Source: Haliclystus octoradiatus (lineage: Eukaryota; Cnidaria; Staurozoa; Stauromedusae; Haliclystidae). From it: a stretch of DNA of 64,000 nt. The notes under the pieces were generated by a model. It was given only the letters and a program-made list of their open reading frames with translations. It searched no databases and was not told the DNA's origin. Of this stretch, positions 11,778-22,194 are shown one piece after another; position 1 is the first letter of the stretch, and each line of letters starts with the position of its first letter. Position numbers and translations under genes: made by a program. The stretch is taken from positions 2,368,501-2,432,500 of the forward strand of contig OU744446.1 of NCBI GenBank assembly GCA_916610825.1. Reading direction: 5' to 3'.

Positions 11778-13247
11778 TTATTTTCTTGTTTCTATGACAA
11801 CACTGTACTCCTTAGGTGCCCAGGATAATTCCCGTTGACCTTCAAATGTACCACAATGACCTTTTGGGAATGAAACTGTAAAATGTTTCAGAATATTAGC
11901 AAATACTGTGAATAATTCCAGTCTTGCCAATCCTTCGCCAATACAAGATCGAGTGCCACTTGAAAACGGCATGAAACTTTCATTTGGGATGTAAACTTTA
12001 CCATTTGAATCAATAAAACGTTCTGGACGGAATTCTTCTGGTTGACGCCAAAAACGTTTATCATAATGTATGCCATACGTATTGACCATAACTAATTGAC
12101 CAGCTTTTACAAAATAACCCTGAATATCACTGTCACCCATTGCTTTATGTGGTTGACCAAATGACGATACACAACTATGTCGTAATACTTCATTTATAAA
12201 CGCTTCCAAATATGGTATTGTACCTTGCTGATTACATGTAATATCGCATTTATCCCTTGATTGATTGTCAACTGCTTCTTGAAGTTGTTGTTGCATTTCT
12301 TTATAATGACATAAATACAATACTCCCCACATTATTGTATTCTTGGTACTGTCAATTGCTGCTAAAATAGTATCCATGGCAACAGGACATGCTTGACTGA
12401 CAAGTGAAACTCGACTATTACTGTCAGCAACAACTGTATCTAACCAATCACGGACAACATCTTCTTGTTGAGTTTTTTCATGAATGATAATTTGTTCTTT
12501 CGTTTCCTGATAAATCCTTTTTGATATATCAATAATAGGATTATGCGATTTTGGAGGGAAGAATTTTTCCCATAAACGTTGACGAAGTGGTTTTCTAATT
12601 AACTGATTAATGAGTTTGAAATCGTTAGTATATGATTTGAATTTTTCACTATCGATATCAATTGTGCTTGAATATAAAAGACGATGAATAATATTAAATG
12701 CAAAACAAAATGTCTGATCCCATATTTGGATCGCTTCACCGTGTGACTTTTCAAATAAATCCATCAACTTGTCTGTTTCTTCTTCAATTAATCTAGTTAA
12801 TAAGTCTGAATTTGTTCCGTTACAATTAATAAATCGATGCATATGTTTACGATTATCTCGCCATACCTGTGTATAATCAGCTGACACTAATCCTCCTTGC
12901 GTAGGATTAACTGCTCTTGTTGTCTTTGTCTGTGGTCTTCCAGCAAATACTTTACCTTTCGTTACTAAAAACTCAGTGGCTGCTTCAATGCTGCTAATAA
13001 TGATAACTGGTTTAGATGAAAAGCAAATTGACATTACTGGGCCATATATTTGTGATAATTTATACAAATTTCTTTGTATATGATTGTCCCGCAGTAGATG
13101 TAAATGACCTAGAAGGGGTAACAGAATGGGTCCAGGTGGTGAATTCTTTCCTTTTGTTCCTCGTTTGAAAAATATGTACAAGACGTAAGATGTGAGAACA
13201 GTAATGAATAACGCCAATACCATCGGAAGTGTATCTGGCCATGTCAT
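11778..13247 (-). CDS. Cytochrome P450, clan 2-like, intronless
   Basis: A 489-residue haem-thiolate monooxygenase in one uninterrupted ORF, full length for a microsomal P450. Residues 7-27 form an N-terminal membrane anchor, followed by basic residues and the proline hinge PPGP (37-40). The C-helix WRDNRK lies at 129-134. The I-helix oxygen-activation motif appears as AAIDST (296-301), with the acid before Ser-Thr. ExxR is EVLR (353-356), the PERF motif 408-411, and the haem loop FSSGTRSCIG (428-437) with Cys435 as the thiolate ligand. Overall it resembles the CYP1/CYP2/CYP17 clan, which usually has many introns, so a single exon may reflect retroposition or intron loss. Substrate and subfamily cannot be set. 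It is convergent with FXN. The ATG at 13247 is preferred because it leaves a normal anchor length. Confidence 0.93.
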   Translation of the reverse strand: MTWPDTLPMVLALFITVLTSYVLYIFFKRGTKGKNSPPGPILLPLLGHLHLLRDNHIQRNLYKLSQIYGPVMSICFSSKPVIIISSIEAATEFLVTKGKVFAGRPQTKTTRAVNPTQGGLVSADYTQVWRDNRKHMHRFINCNGTNSDLLTRLIEEETDKLMDLFEKSHGEAIQIWDQTFCFAFNIIHRLLYSSTIDIDSEKFKSYTNDFKLINQLIRKPLRQRLWEKFFPPKSHNPIIDISKRIYQETKEQIIIHEKTQQEDVVRDWLDTVVADSNSRVSLVSQACPVAMDTILAAIDSTKNTIMWGVLYLCHYKEMQQQLQEAVDNQSRDKCDITCNQQGTIPYLEAFINEVLRHSCVSSFGQPHKAMGDSDIQGYFVKAGQLVMVNTYGIHYDKRFWRQPEEFRPERFIDSNGKVYIPNESFMPFSSGTRSCIGEGLARLELFTVFANILKHFTVSFPKGHCGTFEGQRELSWAPKEYSVVIETRK

Positions 13248-13419
13248 GGTCGCGTTATTGCACTAAAATTGAAAAGAAATTGATATTAGCATAGCTAACT
13301 TTGAATTTTGATCGGTCTATTTGTATTACCTGACACCTAGCTCTGTCAACACCCTAATCACATGATATAAAGTAATGTAATTGACATTCTTTGTTTTTTA
13401 TGATACATGTTAAGTAGTT

Positions 13420-13795
13420 GAAATGGTATCGCCCTACCGAAGGGCACCCATACCATCCCTCTATTTCTAGAGGATTGGCTGAGGAATGGCTCTTTTCGCT
13501 GAGAGCAATGATGTTAAATGCTCTTTACTGATCTCAGCCGCGACACTGCAGATAAATTTCAACAGATTTCATGGCAGATAAGCCTAGATTGTCAATGCAC
13601 AAAGATGCGCTGCAGCTACTAACAATGCCATTCCCTCTGGATTGTTCCATCCGCCATCCTTAGTTGGTACTCATTTGAAGTTTTGGATAAAGTCAATGCT
13701 GAGTTGACCTTAGGGGGTTTTGAACCACAGTTGACCAGATATAACACGATCTGAAGTTCGTTTTGCTCTGCCATCTGAGCAAATCCTCCTTCGTA
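13420..13795 (-). mobile_element. tRNA-derived SINE, copy 1 (inverted)
   Basis: Reverse complement of the family at 44922-45290. On the minus strand the head carries an A-box-like tRNA segment (gatttgctcagatggcagag) and, beyond it, a degenerate B box, followed by the shared body (gagggaat, atctgccatgaaatctgttg, gagatcagtaaagagca) and the tail cggtagggcga. It lies about 170 bases upstream of the P450 start codon. Confidence 0.75.
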
Positions 13796-14568
13796 ATAGT
13801 CATTTTAATGATACATGCTGGACCGAAATGATCCTGGTATGTATATCTATATTTCATTCTGTTGCACTGGAAATCTACAACAAGTCTCGCAGAGTACCTA
13901 ATGTGTAAGCATTCAATGGCTGCAACTAAAAACTAATATAATATCATAAAGGATAAACTTGAAAACTAATATAAAAGCCTAAAGATATATTAAGTGAAAG
14001 TATGGTGATCTCTACAATGTGCCAAATGGGCTAGCTTCGCCAACAAGGGAGATATTTATAGATAATATTTGCTCATAAACGGTTTATGAACTGATTTGAA
14101 TTTTGAACACCCTATAGAAAGTTCATAAGCTCAACCATTTTTTTTGCAAGGGAATGAACAGTTCAAGATATTTGTCATTTAACGTTGATGAACTGTTTCT
14201 AATTTGTTGCGTTTAATTTTGAATGGTCCTATAATTTATTTTTATTCTTGCTGTGTCATGTCTAAACTTTTTCAATGGTTACACATTCTAATTATGTTTT
14301 TCTAGATTCCATAAAACATAATTAGCATTTTAGATTATTTTAGTGTTTTATATTAATTATAGAGCAGATTTAGAAAATATTCCACTTTAATTATTTGTTT
14401 ATCTTGACAACCAGACAACATCAAAGGTAGTTTTAATTCAGCCAGAATTAGCCCAGCAACGTGGGTAATACATTGCTAGTAGTACTAGTACTACTAATCT
14501 TGTAATCTTATAGCTATAAGATCAAGCTGTATTTATCATATTTAGTAGCATAACTGAATACTGTTATA

Positions 14569-14707
14569 CCCCTTGCGAAAAACAGTTCAGGAGTTCATGA
14601 ACAGTTCATGAACGTTAAATGGCTCCAATTTTCCAGAACTGTTCATGAACTGTTCATGAACCCTCACAGGCAGTTCATGATCAGTTCATGAAGAATTTTC
14701 GGAGGGG
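14569..14707. repeat. GTTCATGAAC palindromic element
   Basis: Begins ccccttgcgaaaaacagttc, contains acgttaaatggc, and ends atgaagaattttcggagggg. The left end is intact and the right slightly decayed. Confidence 0.75.
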
Positions 14708-15359
14708 ACGTTACTATTCCATGAAGGAGATCGTTAATGTGTATCTTTAATTGACTAATGTCTTCATATAATGCACTGATATGCATCAATAAAGTCTATA
14801 TTTATATGACTTATTATCTTATATCAAGCTTGTATTAATGTATAATTAATGTTTTAAAGCCAGTCCAGTGAAAAGTATCTTATTAACTGTTGTCATTTTA
14901 TGTATACTTATAAGGTATTTCTGAATAAATGATGATGATAATGACGATGTATTCATTTTATTACAGTCAAACTCCTCGTAGTAAGCGACCACTCAATGGA
15001 GCCTCCGATTATATGGTCGCTAACAAGGAGTGGTCGCTGAGTAAGGACAATAGAGATATTGAACAATACACGGAAATAATAGAAAATTAAACCTCCGACG
15101 GCCGACATATTAATATAAGTCAATATGAATTAAACTGTTTCGTAGCAGTTTTATATAAATTATCTATTAAAAAAACGTACCATCTCGGTAGGCAAATTGT
15201 CAAAATTCACTCAATTTACATGCTGATATTTCGACAGTATATTATTACCGCTAGATGAGCTTTTTAATAAAATGTTTAAATTGTAGATATGCTCCATAAA
15301 TTTTATTAAATATTTAATGTCATATATAGTTAATAAACGAAAAAATCAGACATTCATAT

Positions 15360-15399
15360 TTGCTACTATTAGTTTCACGCCAAGGCGATCATCAGGCAA
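15360..15399 (-). ncRNA. Type I hammerhead ribozyme motif, opposite arm
   Basis: Exact reverse complement of 15502-15541, so the same stems and intact core are read on the minus strand. A transcript through both arms on either strand would carry one ribozyme and one antisense copy, and would tend to fold on itself. Confidence 0.65.
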
Positions 15400-15501
15400 T
15401 TTAATCCATATAATTTCATATAATTTAAATATAATATAATTTAAAAATATAATATAATTGCCTAAAATATAATTTAAGGCAATATAATTTAATCGATTAA
15501 A

Positions 15502-15541
15502 TTGCCTGATGATCGCCTTGGCGTGAAACTAATAGTAGCAA
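15502..15541 (+). ncRNA. Type I hammerhead ribozyme motif
   Basis: Order read on the + strand: stem I TTGC (15502-15505), core CTGATGA (15506-15512), stem II CGCC-TT-GGCG inside a T-T pair (15513-15524), GAAA (15525-15528), stem III ACT-AAT-AGT (15528-15536), cleavage nucleotide A (15537), stem I GCAA (15538-15541). All invariant core bases are present. Activity is inferred, not shown. Confidence 0.7.
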
Positions 15542-16635
15542 ATATGAATGTCTGATTTTTTCGTTTATTAATTATTAAACAGCTCTGCATTTATGGCATC
15601 GAGCACTATTGAAACAGCAAAGACAACATAAGCACCTTATTGATATTACTAATGTCATATATATATAGTATTCTTCTTCTTATATACTGTATTTTAACGA
15701 TAACTTCACTCTAATTTTCAATTTTTTACCCCTCTGATTCTTGTAAAAATACCCGATGGTAACAGTTTTTGCTAATATTCAGTATAAAACGAGTTTAAAT
15801 AAATTTATGATTGTTGATGATGATATTAAAAATATTTGTACAAAATTACCTTTGAATTCTTTCAAAACAAGTTCAGTTGTGAGTGAAAACAAGTCCAGTT
15901 GTGAGTGGTTGGTGATTTAATCGATACTATTTATTTTTATTATTTACATCATTTGCTAGCTGATTGCTTCATGTAAATATCGAGTTGTAAACCACCAAAC
16001 TTGTAAACTTCTTGTTTGTTCGTCTCTTCATTTTGGATTTGTTTGTAAAAGATCAAATTGGATTCGATTGAATGATCTCATTGTTAGTAGTGCCAATTCA
16101 ATTGTATCCTTTTATTATAGGTATAACTCATTTTCGCATGTTCGAACCTTTTTCCTTGATTTAGTTGTTCATTCCTTCTTTATTGCTTGATTATGATACG
16201 AGTCCATTTATATATTTTCTGGCTAACTATTATATCCAAAACAATTTTTTGAACGATGCAGATGGTTTGACTTTCAAAATGTATGCCAGAATTCATTTGA
16301 AATTTTATGCGCGTCTTTTCTGTGTGGATACTCCGTAGTACTCCCACACTGCAAATGTATATTGTGATCCGTATTATTATTGTTGTTTGTTTGGGAAATT
16401 GCTTTCGCCTCATCTTTGTCTCTTATTATATCGCTGTTTGTATAAATGCTGCGCGTCGTTCAGTTCAATGTCTTCTAGAAAATTGTGAATACCAGATCAA
16501 AGGCCAAAGTTACCCACATGATGCCAAAGTTTGAAATAATCGCCAGTAACTAAGTCATATTTCAATTATGCGAGGGATGTTTTATTAGACGTTTCAATCT
16601 GATTTCTTAGTTTGGTATATTCATGGTATATCTTA

Positions 16636-16758
16636 GCCTAGCCAAGCCTGTTCGCAGACTCACTTTCAAATTAACTGTAAACTATAATACTGTTTTACAG
16701 TGTTTTACCATATTTACTCCGTTTACATCTTGACAGTGAGTCTGTAAGCAGGCTAGGT
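16636..16758. repeat. Foldback element, agcctgct type, second copy
   Basis: cctagccaagcctg..cgcagactcactttc is answered by gacagtgagtctg.aagcaggctagg. Same family as 11041-11200. Confidence 0.65.
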
Positions 16759-16869
16759 CAGAGGGTTAGGTACATTTTGAAATACACTTTTTTCTATAAG
16801 AACGTGCTTTATAAGAAAGTCGTACTCAACTTCCTAAACTGCGAAGAAGGTTATTAATACTCGGATTTG

Positions 16870-17223
16870 TAGGCCCGGGGGGTAACTCCATATGGTTTGG
16901 TATATGGGGACGTGCCAATTATTGAGGGTACCTTTTCATCGTCTTGTAAATTATTTAGGGTATACATTTCATGATTTTCAAAATATTAGTTTTCAAAAAA
17001 AAATTATTTGCAGGTATCAATTTGAAAATAATGCTTAAAGGAACATAAAATGCTTTCTTCGCATTGTGGATTATTTTCTGGGTATATATTTTGGTGTGAA
17101 AAAAATATTCGAGGTACCAATTTGGGATTAAAAAAATTTTTTGGGGGGTATTTTTAAATTCAAATTGGCACCCCTCCGTCCCTGAAGTTCTTGAGTTACC
17201 CCCCCCCCCCGGGTTTGTAGGCC
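16870..17223. mobile_element. MITE with cccggggggtaactc ends
   Basis: Left end taggcccggggggtaactc and right end gagttacccccccccc then gggtttgtaggcc are inverted repeats. tgccaatt near the left is mirrored by aattggca near the right. No coding capacity. Very G/C-run-rich tips in an AT-rich setting. Confidence 0.7.
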
Positions 17224-20195
17224 TAAGAAAGTCAACTGTTTGTGTTTGCCTACTATATCAATTTTTGTCTGTGTTTCTGTTTCTGGAATCCTGCGATCAT
17301 GTACTCCTTGCTTTTACTTAGCATTGTAAGATGGACTCATTTTGATGACATTTTTTATGGCTACTAGATTTCCCTAGATCATCAATAGATGCTGGCGTAA
17401 GATTGACCGACGGCCTTTGCGCTCGGTCTTCGAATTTTGTGCGGGATATGTTCACTACTTGTGACTTAAAAAACGGCACTCAATTTTCAGCTTTGAACCC
17501 GCAAGGCGCGATAGACAATTTTATGCCTTCAAACCGATAAAGTTTAGAAACCAAAATTACCGTTTCAATACTGGCGGATTCTAAACTTTCTTGTAAAAAT
17601 AGCGTATATTCAATACCTCAATTATCATGTATTTTGTAACTAACTTTCATGCAATGTAACTCAATTTCTGTTTAAATTCTTTTCATGATTGACTGTGCCG
17701 TAACTTCAGGCTTCAAACCGCGATGGTTTTGTCAATTTTGCCTGACCTAATAGACTTTTGCCCGAAAAAACTCTCTGCATTTTTTTTGTCTCAAAATCGT
17801 CCGAAATGAACGTGATTCTCATTCACTCTTTGTAGTTTATAATATATACCAATACATGAGGCAATGAGTGAGGCCCAAAATCAAAGCCTGGAAACTGTTA
17901 CTGGAAAACAGCAATTTTTATATGATGATCTCGGATATATTGCGCGAGAAATGACTAAAAAGATGCGAAAGATACGATTACGAATTTCCACATGCTTAAA
18001 CTTGCAATCGAAACTGGTATCAAGAACAGCTGTGCAGCGTAGATATTAATATATGCGCTTTTACCCAGCAGAATTCCAAAATAAAACATAGATAATATAT
18101 ATATATTACTACTATGATATTACTTATAATGTCCGTCCCTTAACCTTGTACGAAGTTGTACATTTTTGGGACCCCTATGTTTTCTGAAGGCCTACTTCAT
18201 CATGTTTGTGTCTAAAAAATCCATGTTTAGTCTTGTTGCACGGTGAACAAAATGGGTAGAGAAAGCATAACCGATATATATATATATTTATACCATGTCG
18301 GTACTAAATCGTTAATCAACGTTTTTATAATTATCACTTATCCAACCAACATTTTTGGAACTGCACACTTTTAATTTAGTTATTTTTATAAACAGTTGTG
18401 AGTCAGCTTGCAACACAATTACGTATTATGTTACGAAACAAATTTTCTTTCAAGTTGGTAAACTTTTTGCCTTAAATAATTGCAGCTGCTCGCACAACAG
18501 TAGACCTGTAAATTTGAAAAATGCGAACTATATTTTGAAGCGAGTTGCATGTTATATAGACGCACATAGTTTGATCTAATTATAATGTTTTCTGTATTTA
18601 CAAGCAGGCTATATACCAATATCAACGTTTTAGTAATATATCCTTGTCATAGTTCTAATCCTAATAACGCTCTTATACTGATCAGATGTAGTTTGAATTT
18701 AACTCTTATTTAGATTTAACCCAAGGCTCGCAGGTGCGCCTGTTGATCTGTTAAGATCAGGGGGTGATTAATGCAACTTATAAGTACAAAAATAGATGAA
18801 TTGCTACGTTCTAATACTCAATAAATAATGATAAACTTTAGTATCACTTATTAAACAAATTGTAATGATAATGTAATGCTATAATTGTTTCTATTTATGA
18901 ATGTATAGAAGTAATATATTATTTTTGTTATTTACATTACACCCTGTTTTATGATATAGTTAGGTAAGCGTGGGGTTTTTCAAATGTTTACGGCTTGCCG
19001 ACTGTCGAGTAATCTCAAGAAGTTGGGTAATTTGACTCTCAGCAAATGCTTCTAGTTTTGAAAGTCATACTGGTATCATCGTATTATATTGTATAGGATA
19101 TAAAACTTTGAATTTAAAAGTTACTATCGATAAAGTGAAGCGTGGAGAAGTTCACTGGAAAACGTTGTTGAGAATATTACAATTAATTGAGCTGAAAACT
19201 AGCACATGATTGTGGCCGATTGTGGGGCGTCCAGCTATACGTCTGATTATTTTGGGTACAAAAATGGTTTAGTTTAAATTCTATATCGAAATTATATGAA
19301 GATCTTGGCAGCTGTCAGGTTGGTAAGTAAAATACAAATTTCAATCGAATGTGAGATAAACACGTGTGTAAGAATTTGAAGATTTTTAAAGTTTATTTGA
19401 GAAGCCATAGACAAAATGGCAGTCGGTGTCAAAGCGTCCCTAACAACGCCTCTCAACAGTCAAATAGAAAACGCGCCTTCCAAAAACAAATCGCAACTAT
19501 CTTTTAAATATTATTAGAATTCATTTAGCTGTTGTTTTTTTAAAAATAAATTATTTATACTGTTGTAATTATAATGTAGCATATTTAATCTATTATATAT
19601 ATAACAAGATATTTTCATCTCTCTTGTTTCATCACAACAGTTTCGTTAATTTGAAAATCTAATGTTTACATTTCATGTCAAGCATATATATACAGTAAAC
19701 GCTGAGATTGAAAGCGATGATAATATAGTATTAATATTGTTTGACTTTCCCCCAAATTTTGTTTGAAGATTTGTATCACATGTATAAATATGCCTGATTT
19801 TGTAAGCAGTAATAATATTGATTTTATGTTTTTATGATATGGAAATATTCTTTTCATTGTAAACTAATTACCTACCACATATTTCCACAGTCATGTCATT
19901 AGAGGGAAGATAATTAAATCAATGAAGGGATATCATTAACAGTTCAAAATCGAGTAATGCTAGATAAGCTTGAACTGTCTATCCCTCATTTAATTTATTA
20001 AAATTAATTTATGTTTTTGATGATTTCAAATTTGTGCTTATTAATTTCATAATTTCCATTATCTACAACAATGAATATACCAGATTATGTTGTGTTTACA
20101 TTTCATAAAAGTTTATTTAAATTTTCTAAACTTTTTCAATTGTATTTTAACCTTGAACTGCACGTCGAGTGGTCCTGTTCACGATTGATACCCGA
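17224..20195. other. Intergenic region, no recognised gene
   Basis: No protein family or RNA gene was recognised. The stretch 17390-18050 is noticeably richer in CpG than its surroundings and contains a short ORF (17864-18049, + strand, 61 codons) with no recognisable motif. It could hold a non-coding first exon or promoter of the downstream receptor gene, but nothing in the sequence proves it. Confidence 0.4.
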
Positions 20196-20199
20196 TCGG

Positions 20200-20662
<463 letters not shown>

Positions 20663-20727
20663 TACCGCTCTGCCAAATGTTGACATTGAGCACTATTTTG
20701 TCTGCTATTAGATAAACCTATACTTAT

Positions 20728-20729
20728 TA

Positions 20730-20776
<47 letters not shown>
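20728..20776. repeat. (ATT)n microsatellite, short
   Basis: About 16 ATT units separating the two palindromic elements. Confidence 0.95.
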
Positions 20777-20778
<2 letters not shown>

Positions 20779-20809
20779 AATAGAGGAGTCAAAGACTACA
20801 CATTTTGTT

Positions 20810-20853
20810 ACTGTAACTTGAAGTTTCACGCTTTATTGCGATCATCAGACAGT
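20810..20853 (-). ncRNA. Type I hammerhead ribozyme motif, opposite arm
   Basis: Exact mirror of 20886-20929 on the minus strand with the same intact core and stems. Confidence 0.7.
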
Positions 20854-20885
20854 TAAAACTAGATAACTAGTTTTATCTAGTTTTA

Positions 20886-20929
20886 ACTGTCTGATGATCG
20901 CAATAAAGCGTGAAACTTCAAGTTACAGT
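20886..20929 (+). ncRNA. Type I hammerhead ribozyme motif
   Basis: Stem I ACTGT (20886-20890), core CTGATGA (20891-20897), stem II CGC-AATAAA-GCG inside a T-T pair (20898-20911), GAAA (20912-20915), stem III ACT-TCA-AGT (20915-20923), cleavage nucleotide T (20924), stem I ACAGT (20925-20929). Stem I differs from the 15.5-kb copy yet stays fully paired. Short stem III is typical of metazoan type I hammerheads. Confidence 0.75.
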
Positions 20930-21015
20930 AACAAAATGTGTAGTCTTTGACTCCTCTATTTATATTTACAGCTCTGTCAACAGACATTGAGCACTGTTTT
21001 ACTGCTATTGGATAA

Positions 21016-21370
<355 letters not shown>

Positions 21371-21407
21371 TATTAACATGTATTTGTCTGCTGCTATGTA
21401 TGTCTCA

Positions 21408-21423
21408 ATTGCGCATGCGCAAT
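21408..21423. promoter_or_regulatory. NRF1-type palindrome in monomer 1
   Basis: Contains ttgcgcatgcgcaa, a full NRF1 consensus palindrome, repeated exactly 260 bases later at 21668-21683 in monomer 2. It is about 580 and 320 bases upstream of the receptor start codon. It may be internal to the mobile unit rather than a promoter of the gene. Confidence 0.3.
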
Positions 21424-21605
21424 TTTGAGTACTATCGACTCGGGATGTGTCTATACTATTTGCATTATGCATTGCCCACTACTTCGGTAGTTTGAGCACT
21501 CTGGTATGGCACAGATGTTTTTTTCATGTGATGAATTTTTTCACCACATTTATAACTCATCTTGACTTAGGTGTATACTGAAGTCAGTTCCTTGTTCGCT
21601 CACTG

Positions 21606-21655
21606 AGCAATACTGATGAAGGCTAATGGCCAGAAACATGTACTTGTCTGCTGCT
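21606..21655 (+). ncRNA. Hammerhead motif at the monomer 1/2 junction
   Basis: Stem I AGCAATA (21606-21612) with TGCTGCT (21649-21655): 7 positions, one A-C mismatch and one G-U. Core CTGATGA (21613-21619). Stem II GGCT-AAT-GGCC region flanked by an A-A apposition. GAAA (21633-21636), stem III ACA..TGT (21636-21638 with 21645-21647), cleavage after C21648. The core is intact. Confidence 0.7.
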
Positions 21656-21865
21656 ATGTATGTCTCAATTGCGCATGCGCAATTTTGAGCACTATCAACT
21701 CGGGATGTGTCTATACTATTTGCATTATGCATTGCCCACTACTTCGGTAGTTTGAGCACTCTGGTATGGCACAGATGTTTTTTTCATGTGATGAATTTTT
21801 TCACCACATTTATAACTCATCTTGACTTAGGTGTATACTGAAGTCAGTTCCTTGTTCGCTCACTG

Positions 21866-21915
21866 AGCAGTACTGATCAAGGCTAATGGCCAGAAACATG
21901 TACTTGTCTGCTGCT
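21866..21915 (+). ncRNA. Hammerhead motif at monomer 2 end, core mutated
   Basis: Same layout as the preceding motif. Here stem I (AGCAGTA with TGCTGCT) is fully paired, but the core reads CTGATCA, losing the catalytic G8, so it should not self-cleave. Confidence 0.65.
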
Positions 21916-21999
21916 ATTATTATTATTATTATTGATATTAAAGAAAATGTCACATTTGAGCTGTTCTATTAATCTATATTTTTATCTTAACAGGCTAAG

Positions 22000-22194
22000 A
22001 TGTTGAACCTTATTACTGGCATTTCACTACTATACTTGTTGCTTGGTTTATTGTTTTGTCCGTCTTGTTATGGTAATGGTTCTATTGAATTTGTGAATAC
22101 TGTCTTCACTGTTAATGAAATTAATTTTGAAAAAGTTGAATTGAGCATCAGAAGATTTGATGGCTTTGATGATACTATTGGCTTCAAATGCGAG
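22000..22194 (+). CDS. ADGRV1: ADGRV1 coding exon 1: signal peptide and start of Calx-beta 1
   Basis: ATG at 22000, six bases after an acceptor-like ttatcttaacag. Residues 1-25 form a hydrophobic leader ending CPSCYG, then GSIEF...FTVNE begins the first Calx-beta, as in the human protein. Donor gtattt, phase 0, 65 residues. Confidence 0.88.

Larger units (their letters stand above)
15331..15570. mobile_element. Foldback element with a hammerhead motif in each arm
   Basis: Left arm 15331-15402 is repeated inverted at about 15498-15570, almost perfectly, from taataaacgaaaaaatcaga to its complement. The centre is AT-rich. Each arm contains a hammerhead fold (separate entries). It is followed on the right by acagctctg..gagcactattg, also found beside the 20.6-21.0 kb elements. 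Confidence 0.85.
20775..20964. mobile_element. Foldback element with perfect 91-bp arms and two hammerheads
   Basis: Left arm 20775-20865 and right arm 20874-20964 are exact reverse complements around an 8-base loop. Each arm holds a full hammerhead fold. It is followed by tacagctctgtcaac...gagcactgtttt and bounded on both sides by (ATT)n. Arm identity points to recent origin, gene conversion, or an assembly fold-back. Confidence 0.9.
21375..21915 (+). mobile_element. Retrozyme-like dimer of a 260-bp monomer with hammerheads
   Basis: Two head-to-tail monomers, 21389-21648 and 21649-21908 by the predicted cleavage site, differ at very few positions. The array begins inside a ribozyme (aacatgtatttgtc, the 3' half) and ends seven bases after the last cleavage site, where (ATT)n resumes. 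No ORF is conserved. This is the layout reported for animal retrozymes: small non-autonomous retroelements spread as ribozyme-processed RNA circles. It ends 78 bases before the first ADGRV1 coding exon. Confidence 0.75.
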
